A DNA stretch of 47,577 bases from CAZKTO01 sp964555685 (GTDB lineage: Bacteria > Chloroflexota > Dehalococcoidia > SHYB01): positions 1-47,577 of the forward strand of contig CAZKTO010000016.1 of NCBI GenBank assembly GCA_964555685.1, in the 5' to 3' direction. The notes under the pieces were generated by a model that was not told the origin of the DNA, did no database searches, and saw only the letters and a program-made list of their open reading frames with translations. Within the stretch, counting starts at the first letter, position 1. Each line of letters starts with the position of its first letter. The position numbers and the translations under genes are program-made. Shown in pieces: positions 41,019-47,577 of the stretch.

Positions 41019-41922
41019 AGTCGGCGTAGACGCGCCGGTAGTTCTCGCTGAAGACCTGCCGCCGCTCGGCCTCCGAGAGAGGCATCTCGTTCACCACCTG
41101 CACGAACTCGGCCGGATCGCAGATGGGATAGTTCGTCCCGAAGAGCACCCGGTCGATGCCGATACGGCGGAAGAGGTCCGCCGCGCCGGCCAGCGTGTAG
41201 CCGCCTTGCTTGCCCACCAGCCCCAGCCAGTAGGACGTGTCCACGTAGAGGTTCGGGTATCTCGCTGCGAGCCGGGCAGCCTCCTCCTCCGCTCCCATCC
41301 CGACGTGAGCCATGATAAGTTGCAGTTTTGGATAGCCTTTCACAACAGGTTCGAAGTTGGCCGGATAGGCGAAGTCCGACGGCGCCCGCCCGCCCGACTG
41401 GGAGACGACGGGCAGCCCGCGGGCATTGGCCAGCTCCCACACCACGGCCATACGGTCGTCGGCCGGGTGGCACTCGATGGCGTAGGGCACGATCTTGAGG
41501 CCCAGCGCACCCTGGGCCAGCCGCCTCTCGACTTCTGTCCGGACCCACGTTTCGCCCATCAGGACCGGGTCGATGGCGACCATGGCGGCGAAGCGTCCGG
41601 GGCGCCTCTTACCGGCCTCGATGGCCCACGAGTTATAGGCCGACCACTGGGCCCCGATCTGCGTCCGAACGCGCTCGGGAGAGACAGGTTTTTGCGCTTT
41701 GGTCAGCTCCTGCACTCTGTTGGTGTAGATCTGCCGCGCGAAGAGCCAGGGCAGGATCACCGTCTTGCGGATGCCCAGGCGGTCCATGGTGGCGAGGGCC
41801 TCGGTCACGTCGCCGGCGCGGGGCACGTTGCGCTGGTTGATGAAGGCCAGGAAGGCGTGGGCGTCGGCCCGCGTGGGATGGACGTGCGTGTGGGCGTCGA
41901 TGATCTCGTACGCCTGGGTCAT
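41011..41922 (-). CDS. Amidohydrolase-2 family protein (tandem copy 1)
   Basis: 303 residues. Metal site HxH in IDAHTHVHPTRADAH, then DRLGIRKTVILPWLF, ALGLKIVPYAIECHPADDR, LIMAHVGMGAEEEAARLA and VLFGTNYPICDPAEFVQVV. A TIM-barrel metal hydrolase or decarboxylase of the PF04909 group. It is the second gene of a two-gene minus-strand unit; its ATG overlaps the stop of the upstream paralogue (ATGA). The two share the same layout and are tandem duplicates. The substrate is unknown, and the CoA-linked catabolic genes nearby suggest a ring or side-chain intermediate. Confidence 0.87.
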   Translation of the reverse strand: MTQAYEIIDAHTHVHPTRADAHAFLAFINQRNVPRAGDVTEALATMDRLGIRKTVILPWLFARQIYTNRVQELTKAQKPVSPERVRTQIGAQWSAYNSWAIEAGKRRPGRFAAMVAIDPVLMGETWVRTEVERRLAQGALGLKIVPYAIECHPADDRMAVVWELANARGLPVVSQSGGRAPSDFAYPANFEPVVKGYPKLQLIMAHVGMGAEEEAARLAARYPNLYVDTSYWLGLVGKQGGYTLAGAADLFRRIGIDRVLFGTNYPICDPAEFVQVVNEMPLSEAERRQVFSENYRRVYADWR

Positions 41923-42872
41923 GGGCGGCTCCTCTTGGGCGCGGGCCTCCTCGGCCGGTTCTTAGCGAGGATGCGCTGCGCGTTCTCGAAGAGGACGGCC
42001 TGCCGCTCGGCCCCTGTCAGGGGCAGCGCCTCCATCACCTGCACGTAGAGGACCGGGTCGTTCAGCGGGTAGTTGGTGCCGAAGAGGACGCGCTCGACGC
42101 CGATGCGGCGGATCCACGCGGCGGCCTCGGCCAGCGACCACTGGCCCGGCTGGCCGAAGAGGTGCATCCGCGACGAGAGGTCGGCGTACAGATTGGGGTA
42201 GCGGGCCGTGAGACCGGCCACCTCCTCCTCGGCGCCCATGCCCAGGTGCGCCAGCTGGACGATCACGTCCGGATAGGCCTTCAGCACCGGCTCGAAGTGG
42301 CGCGGGTGGCCCCAGGCCGGCTGGCCCTGGTAGCCGTGGGCGCCGGCCTGCGCGAGGGCAAAGACGCCGTGCTCCTGGGCGAGCTGGAAGACGATGGCCA
42401 TGCGCGGGTCGTCGGGCGGGGCGCGCAGGAACATGGGCGCGATCTTGAGGCCGCAGGCGCCCTGGGCCAGCCTGTCGGCCGCCTCCTGCCGCACGAAGGA
42501 CTCGTCCATGACGAGCGGGTCGAGGCCGACGAGACATAAGAGACGGTCCGGGTGCGCGGCGACGGTCTCCACGGCCCACTGGTTGAGGCGCCGCCACGTC
42601 TCGGCGACGATCCGGCGCGCGTGGGCGCGGGCCCGCTCTTCCGCGAGCAGGCCGCCCTCCGTCATGGCGGCGGTGAGGCGATCAGCGTGGTCCTGGGCCG
42701 GCATCCAGGGCACCAGGAGGGACTGGGCGATGCCCGCCCGGTCCATGATGGCCAGCAGCTCCTCCGGCACGCCCGTGCGCGGCGGGCGCTCGTGCCCCCA
42801 CTGCCGCTGGAAGGCGATCCCTTCAGGCGCGCTGGGCTGCGCGTGGGTGTGGAAGTCGATGGTCTGGGCCAT
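41919..42872 (-). CDS. Amidohydrolase-2 family protein (tandem copy 2)
   Basis: 317 residues. Same order of motifs as the downstream copy: IDFHTHAQPSAPEG, DRAGIAQSLLVPWMP, ACGLKIAPMFLRAPPDDPR, VQLAHLGMGAEEEVAGLTARY and VLFGTNYPLNDPVLYVQVM. The extended shared blocks show tandem duplication with divergence. Two copies may handle related substrates or form a mixed oligomer. The tail RPRRPAPKRSRP is basic and probably disordered. An AGTATA (TATACT on the minus strand) at 42902-42907 is a candidate -10 box. Divergent from the phosphotriesterase-family gene. Confidence 0.87.
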   Translation of the reverse strand: MAQTIDFHTHAQPSAPEGIAFQRQWGHERPPRTGVPEELLAIMDRAGIAQSLLVPWMPAQDHADRLTAAMTEGGLLAEERARAHARRIVAETWRRLNQWAVETVAAHPDRLLCLVGLDPLVMDESFVRQEAADRLAQGACGLKIAPMFLRAPPDDPRMAIVFQLAQEHGVFALAQAGAHGYQGQPAWGHPRHFEPVLKAYPDVIVQLAHLGMGAEEEVAGLTARYPNLYADLSSRMHLFGQPGQWSLAEAAAWIRRIGVERVLFGTNYPLNDPVLYVQVMEALPLTGAERQAVLFENAQRILAKNRPRRPAPKRSRP

Positions 42873-42946
42873 GGGAAGGGCTCCCCATCAGCGGTGGCGG
42901 TAGTATAGCGCACGGCCGGGAGCCCGCTGCGCTGCTGCCGGCGGCG

Positions 42947-42976
42947 TTGTGCCGCCCAATCGCCCGGTGCTATCAT
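42947..42976 (+). promoter_or_regulatory. Possible promoter TTGTGC-N18-TATCAT
   Basis: A fair -10 box and a weak -35 box, 32 nt before the phosphotriesterase-family gene. AGGAGG precedes the ATG. Confidence 0.4.
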
Positions 42977-43007
42977 CCGCCGGAACTCGACAGCAGGAGG
43001 CCCCCCT

Positions 43008-43982
43008 ATGGCGAAGCAGGTGCAGACCGTCCTCGGCCCCATCGACGTCGACAAGCTGGGCTTCACCCTCATGCACGAGCACCTGAAGGTCGGCTTCTCC
43101 GGCTGGCAGGTGGACTCGACGCTGGCCTTCGAGCGCAAGGCCGAGCTGGAGAGGGCCGTCGCCCGCCTCAAGGAGCTCAAGAGGCTGGGCGTGAGGACGT
43201 TCGTCGACCCGTGCCCCATGGAGCTGGCCCGCGAGCCGGACTTCATGGCCGAGGTCTCGAAGCGGTCCGGCGTCAACATCGTCTGCTCGACGGGCCTCTA
43301 CATCGACCACGGCCTCGATCTGGCGGGCTTCCCGGCCTACTTCCGCATCATGAGCATCGACCAGATCCAGCGCGTCTATACGGCGGAGCTGGCGAAGGGC
43401 GTGGGGCCCAAGAAGGTCCGGCCGGGCATCATCAAGTGCGCCACGGGCCCCCACTCGATCAGCCCGAACGAGGAGAAGGCGCTGCGCGCCGCCGCCCGCA
43501 CGGCCATGGCGCTCGACGTCCGCATCACGACCCATACGACCATGGGCACCATGGGCCCTGAGCAGGCCGGGATATTCCTCTCCGAGGGAATGAAGCCGCA
43601 CCACTTCATCATCGGCCACTGCGATTGGAACCACGACCCAGCCTACCACCGCTCCATCATGGACCGGGGCTGCTACATCGGCTTCGACGGCGTGGGGATC
43701 GACGTCCTCTGCCCCGACGAGACGCGGGTGAAGAACCTGGTCTCCCACGTGAAGGCGGGGTACGCGAAGCAGATCGTCCTCTCCCATGACAACATCGGCT
43801 GCTGGCATTTCACGCCGCAGGACGTCCCGAAGCAGTACGCCATGGCGGCGCCCAAGCGGCGCTACACCTACCTGGTCCAGGAGTTCATCCCCAAGCTCAA
43901 GGAGGAGGGCCTGAGCGACGCCGATATTCGCACCATGACCGTCGAGAACCCGCGGCGGTTCTTTGCCGGCGAGCCGTTCTAG
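43008..43982 (+). CDS. Phosphotriesterase-family metal hydrolase (lactonase-like)
   Basis: 324 residues. Two-metal site complete: His23 and His25 (LMHEHL), Lys143 (GIIKCA, the carbamylated bridge), His176 (ITTHTT), His204 (IIGHCDW) and Asp261 (LSHDN). PTE-family enzymes hydrolyse lactones, phosphotriesters or amides. Most environmental members are lactonases. The C-terminal MTVENPRRFF is the family end. It lies opposite the tandem amidohydrolases and may open a lactone product. The start after AGGAGG is secure. Confidence 0.92.
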   Translation: MAKQVQTVLGPIDVDKLGFTLMHEHLKVGFSGWQVDSTLAFERKAELERAVARLKELKRLGVRTFVDPCPMELAREPDFMAEVSKRSGVNIVCSTGLYIDHGLDLAGFPAYFRIMSIDQIQRVYTAELAKGVGPKKVRPGIIKCATGPHSISPNEEKALRAAARTAMALDVRITTHTTMGTMGPEQAGIFLSEGMKPHHFIIGHCDWNHDPAYHRSIMDRGCYIGFDGVGIDVLCPDETRVKNLVSHVKAGYAKQIVLSHDNIGCWHFTPQDVPKQYAMAAPKRRYTYLVQEFIPKLKEEGLSDADIRTMTVENPRRFFAGEPF

Positions 43983-44082
43983 GGCAAAGGCCGGGCTCGG
44001 CAGGCCACCGCGCGCTCTGGGGCGCCGGAGCGGTACCCACTGCTGTTGGGCTCGACATAAAGGCGTCCGCGGCGACATAACG

Positions 44083-44907
44083 ATGGCAGCATCGATAAAA
44101 GGAAAGCGCCCGGCCAGGGCGCCCACGGTCAAGGCTCCGCGTCGCGACCGCGTCTGGCAGCGGGAGGATGTGGCCCGAGGCTATCTGGAACGGGCGCCGG
44201 CGGGACGGTCGATGGCCGCCGAGCCGCTCGAGGCGATGCGACGGCTGATCGCCGCGATGGGCCGGCCGGTGCGTCGTTTCGCCGACCTGGGCTGCGGCGG
44301 CGGCGCGATGGCGGGCGCCGTCCTCGAGTGGTATCCCAAGGCGCACGCCGTTCTCGTCGATTTCTCGGAGCCGCTGCTGGAGGCCGCGCGGGCCCGCTTC
44401 GCCGGCTCGGGCGCCCGCGTCGAGATCGTGGCCGGCGACATGGCCACGTCCGCCTGGAGCCGGGCAGTCGCCCGCTACGCCCCGTTCGGCCTCGTCGTCT
44501 CGGGCCTCGCGATCCATCACCTCACCGACGAGCGTAAGCGAGCCCTGTACGGGGAGGTGCTTCGGCTGCTGGCGCCCGGGGGCCTGTTCCTGAACTTCGA
44601 CCACGTGGCGTCGGGCTCGCCGTGGGCGGAGGCGGTCCATGACGCGTGGGTGGTGGACCGGCTCTTCGCCTCACGGGCCCCGCGCCAGCCCACTCTGACC
44701 CGGGACGAGGTGGAGCGAGAGTACCGCGACCGCCAGGACCGGATGGCCAACATCCTGGCGCCCGTCGAGGAGCAGTGCCGGTGGCTCCGGGACGCCGGGT
44801 TCCAGGACGTGGATATCTTCTCGAAGGCCTTCGAGTTTGCCCTCTTTGGCGGGAGGGCCGGTAGCACCGGCGGGCGACCGCTGCCGCGTGCAACAGGCAG
44901 GCGTTAG
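44083..44907 (+). CDS. SAM-dependent methyltransferase (class I)
   Basis: 274 residues from ATG 44083; the frame is open further upstream but overlaps the hydrolase gene. A basic N-terminal tail (KGKRPARAPTVKAPRRDR) precedes the Rossmann methyltransferase domain: motif I FADLGCGGGAMAGAV (68-74 is DLGCGGG), VLVDFSEPLLEAARARF, GDMATSAW, and LVVSGLAIHHLTDERK with motif IV. EVLRLLAPGGLFLNFDHV is motif V-VI. It resembles small-molecule methyltransferases of the methyltransf-25 kind. Substrate unknown. It converges with the EthD-like gene 30 nt away. Confidence 0.87.
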   Translation: MAASIKGKRPARAPTVKAPRRDRVWQREDVARGYLERAPAGRSMAAEPLEAMRRLIAAMGRPVRRFADLGCGGGAMAGAVLEWYPKAHAVLVDFSEPLLEAARARFAGSGARVEIVAGDMATSAWSRAVARYAPFGLVVSGLAIHHLTDERKRALYGEVLRLLAPGGLFLNFDHVASGSPWAEAVHDAWVVDRLFASRAPRQPTLTRDEVEREYRDRQDRMANILAPVEEQCRWLRDAGFQDVDIFSKAFEFALFGGRAGSTGGRPLPRATGRR

Positions 44908-44937
44908 GCGAAAGGCTGGAGCTGTCTGCCGTAGCCC

Positions 44938-45708
44938 CTAATCGAACCAGTCGAACCGGTCGCCGGTCACGGGCTGGAAGGGGCCCGAGAGGAGGCGGCG
45001 CATGGCGCCCGCGTAGTCGATGATCCTGCCGGCGGCGCGCCATTGGGCGGCCTTCCAGCGCAGGTCCAGCACCATCTCCAACGGGTCGCCGTCGAGGAAG
45101 AACAGGCGGACCACCCGCCCCTTGGGCGCTGGGGCCACGTTGACGATGGCGTGGCTGTCGGTCCAGGCCTCGAACCAGTAGCAGCCCGTCACGTGCCTCA
45201 CCGTCAGCATGTCCGGGATGTGCACCTCGTCGTACCAGCGGTCGATGCGCTCCTTCTGCGCGGCGTCGGTCAGGTCCGAGACCGATGCGTAGACGCCGGT
45301 ATGGGGCAGGTACGGCGCCGCGTTGGCGGAGACGACGACGCGGGGGCTGGCATACGCCTTCACCAGCCGGAAGATGCCGCCGGAAGGACGGGTTGTAAGC
45401 AGCTTGAGACGCCCAAGGGTAACAAACTCCCGGCTCCCAGTGCCAGCGAACATGCTCAGGATCGCGTCCAGCGGGTCGGTCAGCAGGTAATACGTCAGGT
45501 ACTGGGCGCCGGCCATCTCGCCCGCGTCCTCGATGCGCGCCTTCAGGTAGGCCGGTGGCGCGACCGATCGCTGGGCCAAGGCCACCCCCGGCCTGGAGCA
45601 GACCTCCGGCAGGTGGTCGTGCCGGTGCCAGTAGCCGTACTCGTGGTGCTCCCGCGGATCGTCGATGCGGGCGATGGAGATGAGGGCCGCTTTGACCTTG
45701 TTTTCCAT
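44938..45708 (-). CDS. EthD-like dimeric alpha-beta barrel protein (two repeats)
   Basis: 256 residues from ATG 45708 (AGGAG before it). Two ferredoxin-like units are visible: KVKAALISIARIDDPREHHEYGYWHRHDHLPEV and VYASVSDLTDAAQKERIDRWYDEVHIPDM in parts. Both have the aromatic-His pattern of EthD/dimeric barrel proteins (YWHRHDHLPEV, YDEVHIPDML). Such proteins help oxidise or isomerise hydrophobic compounds, or act as stress barrels. Function uncertain. The gene is alone on the minus strand, with a repeat-rich gene-free stretch upstream. Confidence 0.65.
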   Translation of the reverse strand: MENKVKAALISIARIDDPREHHEYGYWHRHDHLPEVCSRPGVALAQRSVAPPAYLKARIEDAGEMAGAQYLTYYLLTDPLDAILSMFAGTGSREFVTLGRLKLLTTRPSGGIFRLVKAYASPRVVVSANAAPYLPHTGVYASVSDLTDAAQKERIDRWYDEVHIPDMLTVRHVTGCYWFEAWTDSHAIVNVAPAPKGRVVRLFFLDGDPLEMVLDLRWKAAQWRAAGRIIDYAGAMRRLLSGPFQPVTGDRFDWFD

Positions 45709-45937
45709 AACGTAGCTCCTACTGCTGAAGGGGCTTCCCGCTCCCTCCGAACGGCCACGGGAACGATACCACACCACGGCTAGCGCCTCGCTACAGGCCG
45801 TTCTGAGACGTTGGACGACTCTTGGGCCGTCTTACGCGCCGAGCGTGGCTCTGCGGGGCCGCTGGGCGCGTTCTCCGGAAGTCACGCCGGGCGAGCGAGG
45901 GCCGCGTCGTGAGCCCTTGGCGTCGCTGGGGGCTTTG

Positions 45938-46012
45938 TCCGTGTCCTGAGCCCGTCGAAGGGCCTTGGCCTGCGCGGGCGCCCTTTCCTTCGACAAGACT
46001 CAGGACAGGCCC
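45938..46012. repeat. Inverted pair of the CCTTCGACAAGCTCAGGAC repeat
   Basis: GTCCTGAGCCCGTCGAAGGGCC at 45940-45961 (in part) and CCTTCGACAAGACTCAGGACAGG at 45987-46009 (in part) form an imperfect inverted repeat. Relatives are at 23748-23766, 23785-23800, 20915-20938 and 32770-32800. Confidence 0.7.
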
Positions 46013-46054
46013 TGGTCACTCCCGTTCCCGCTGCTCTGGTTCGCCTAATCATTG

Positions 46055-46098
46055 TTATGTAAGCACCGGCAAAAGATTAGTCGGTAGGGTTTACATAA
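46055..46098. repeat. AT-rich inverted repeat TTATGTAA / TTTACATAA
   Basis: An AT-rich island in GC-rich surroundings. TTATGTAA at 46055-46062 and TTTACATAA at 46090-46098 point at each other over 27 nt. The half-sites resemble tyrosine-recombinase arms but the spacing is too wide for a core site. Role unknown. Confidence 0.45.
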
Positions 46099-46184
46099 AT
46101 TTGGAGGGGTTGCGAAAGGGGGTGGTCGTAGGACGCGAAATGCGCCACGTTTGGCAAGTGGAACGCCGTACAGGCCACAGCTGT

Positions 46185-46543
46185 CATAAGAGAGGCCGCT
46201 GGATACCCGCCCCGACGCATCGGGGCGGGCGGAAAGCGGCCCCCCGCCGCAGGCGGGGGCTCCGGAGGCGTTTGCCTCGGAAGCACGTTACACGACACAT
46301 CGAAGGTTACTCAACCGTTGCGCTCTTGGCTTCCTGGAGTTGGCAACGCCCTAACCCCCTGGCCCCCTTCCCTAAAGAGGAAGGGGGTATCGTCCCTCTC
46401 CTTGCAGGAGAGGGACAGGAGGGAGAGGGCCATACTGTTCCTGCTGCGATCACGATTGTTCAGAGACCAGAAGCCCCGCCCGCCGCAGGCGGGCTGCGGG
46501 GAGCTGTCATTCCGAGCCCTGGCTTTGCGGGCGAGGAATCTAT
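46185..46543. repeat. Repeat copy D (diverged, with a palindrome in its loop)
   Basis: Same order of blocks as the interior of copy A: GTCATAAGAGAGGCCGC, palindrome GCCCCGACGCATCGGGGC (46209-46226), CCCCGCCGCAGGCGGGG, AACCCCCTGGCCCCCTTCC and GGAGAGGGACAGGAGGGAG. The unique middle (about 46280-46340) is diverged. The CCCCGCAGC-GCTGCGGGG hairpin has a second palindrome, CCCGCCGCAGGCGGG (46479-46493), in its loop. It ends in a TCATTCCGAGC...GCGAGGAATCTAT unit. No gene was seen in 45709-46649. Confidence 0.8.
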
Positions 46544-46649
46544 GGCCTCATGGCAAAGCTGCCCCGCGAGAGCTGGATTCCCCTCAAAAGGCTCGGGGCA
46601 CGCTCTCGCGGAGTTTACCCTGAGCGCAGCCGAAGGGCTCGGAATGACG

Positions 46650-47009
46650 CTAACCGCGGACCAGGTCCGACTCTTCCGCCAGTAAGAGGTACGGCTCGCC
46701 GAACTGGCGCGGGCTCGCCGCCGACCAGGGCTCGTCCAGGCCAGCGGGCTTGAAGCGCACGCCCCAGTCGCCGCCATAGACCAGGTAGGAGAGGGCGGCG
46801 CCGGAGTCCTCGACGGGGACGCAGCGGGCCGGACAGGGGCTGCCGCCGCCCTCGCTGCTCCAGCCCGTGATCCAGTGGGGGACGGCCCTCCCCGACCGAG
46901 GGTCCGATCTCACCTGGGCGACGGGGTACGGCGCGCCCTTGGCGGAGAAGGCCCGCAGCGGGACGCCAAAGCTGTTGGCGTTCTCTTCGACCTCGACGTA
47001 GACCTGCAT
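46650..47009 (-). CDS. Unknown small protein
   Basis: 119 residues, start ATG 47009 with no clear ribosome binding site. Contains VYVEVEENANSFGVPLRAFS, GGSPCPARCVPVEDSGAAL and SYLVYGGDWGVRFKPAGLDE, then PRQFGEPYLLLAEESDLVRG. Codon use is like that of real genes, and the two Cys could pair. No family recognised. It lies downstream of the thiolase gene on the same strand, 134 nt away, and its stop abuts a repeat (CTGAGCGCAGCCGAAGGGCTC). Confidence 0.5.
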   Translation of the reverse strand: MQVYVEVEENANSFGVPLRAFSAKGAPYPVAQVRSDPRSGRAVPHWITGWSSEGGGSPCPARCVPVEDSGAALSYLVYGGDWGVRFKPAGLDEPWSAASPRQFGEPYLLLAEESDLVRG

Positions 47010-47143
47010 GGGAGATGGAAGCTGGGATGAAAATCAGGGACCTGTTATGTCCAGTCGAGGGCGGTTATGTCGAGGGCGCACTTCTGTAGCCGCGTCCGCT
47101 GGTTCGCGGCCCACCCTTGACCCTTGACTCTCGTTCCCCTTCC

Positions 47144-47577
47144 CTAGTCCCGCGCCCCGAGGATGCTGATGCCGACGCTGAAGGAGCCGGGCAGGCCACC
47201 CAGATTGTGGGTGAGGCCGAGGCTGGTGTTCTTGACCTGGCGGGGGCCGGCCTTCCCCTGGAGCTGCTGGTAGACCTCGTACATCATGCGGAGGCCGCTG
47301 GCGCCGATGGGGTGTCCGAAGCACTTGAGGCCGCCATCCGTGTTCACGGGCAGCTCGCCCTCCAGCGTGAACGTCCCGGCCTCCACGTCCTCGGAGGCGT
47401 GGCCGCGAGGGCTGAACCCCAGGTCCTCGTAGATGATCAGCTCGGTGATCGTGAAGCAGTCGTGCACCATCGCCAGGTCCAGCTCCTGGCGGGGGCTGAC
47501 GATCCCGGCTTCCTGGTAGGCGGCCTGGCTGGCCCGGACGCTCTCCGGGAAGTGGACGAAGTCCCAGTCGTTGCGCA
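47144..47577 (-). CDS. Thiolase / acetyl-CoA acetyltransferase-family protein, C-terminal part (5' end outside window)
   Basis: The last about 144 residues. VHDCFTITELIIYEDLGFSPRG is the SCP-x block, GELPVNTDGGLKCFGHPIGASG has the catalytic His of the GHP motif, and NLGGLPGSFSVGISILGARD is the end. In this last block the second catalytic Cys of classical thiolases is replaced (LGGLPG). It belongs to the same broad family as the 16175 and 19278 genes but a different branch, because GHPxG is intact here. The N-terminus with the nucleophile is outside the window. Confidence 0.85.
   Translation of the reverse strand, partial: RNDWDFVHFPESVRASQAAYQEAGIVSPRQELDLAMVHDCFTITELIIYEDLGFSPRGHASEDVEAGTFTLEGELPVNTDGGLKCFGHPIGASGLRMMYEVYQQLQGKAGPRQVKNTSLGLTHNLGGLPGSFSVGISILGARD

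Noticed and set aside
43963..44082. Upstream 40-codon extension of the methyltransferase
   Set aside because: It overlaps the end of the phosphotriesterase-family gene and has no family similarity; the ATG at 44083 is the better start.

Overview
The window is a high-GC bacterial scaffold with two assembly gaps (100 N at 9194-9293, 10 N at 40016-40025). Both break the frame of a gene that otherwise looks intact. The gene content fits a Chloroflexota lineage, probably Dehalococcoidia-like: a fused PilM-PilN pilus protein, several CaiB-type CoA transferases, Cys-less thiolase homologues with a DUF35 partner, LLM- and Ddn-type flavin/F420 enzymes, many amidohydrolases, and spaces full of palindromic repeats. 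This placement is an inference from content. No rRNA, tRNA or CRISPR array was seen.

Layout. 1-9504 is a cell-surface region: the end of an unknown gene, an internally deleted IS5-type element, PilO-like and PilM-PilN genes, a membrane-anchored trypsin-like protease (minus strand), two small secreted proteins sharing an almost identical leader and signal peptide, and a large von Willebrand A adhesin-like protein. 9505-11001 holds a transposase remnant, a small helix-turn-helix-like protein and palindromes. 11002-17305 is 6-phosphogluconate dehydrogenase, then TetR, MMPL transporter, LLM oxidoreductase and a thiolase homologue, all on plus. 17306-29991 is a CoA-thioester catabolic block: three CaiB family proteins, a Cys-less thiolase plus DUF35 pair, an F420-type reductase, two SDRs, an acyl-CoA dehydrogenase, an amidohydrolase and an enoyl-CoA hydratase. 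30063-33397 holds a VIT1/CCC1-type transporter, a DUF502 protein, a polyprenyl-synthetase homologue without its aspartate motifs, and tsaC. 33467-40870 is a purine cluster (guaA, purD, a flavoprotein, purE, purB) interrupted by a small SEC-C protein, a nuclease fragment and an unknown membrane protein. 41011-47577 holds two tandem amidohydrolases, a phosphotriesterase-family hydrolase, a methyltransferase, an EthD-like protein, a repeat-rich stretch, an unknown gene and the end of a thiolase gene.

How it may work together. The catabolic genes cover CoA activation or transfer, alpha-beta dehydrogenation, hydration, alcohol oxidation and retro-aldol or thiolytic cleavage. That set suggests side-chain degradation of a complex carboxylic acid, with a TetR-controlled MMPL exporter upstream. 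The surface region probably supports attachment.

The most unusual feature is the repeat landscape. Short palindromes sit inside the loops of larger ones. One repeat lies inside another. Giant imperfect palindromes fill the space between convergent genes right up to their stop codons. Repeat sequence has also been built into the ends of at least three proteins.
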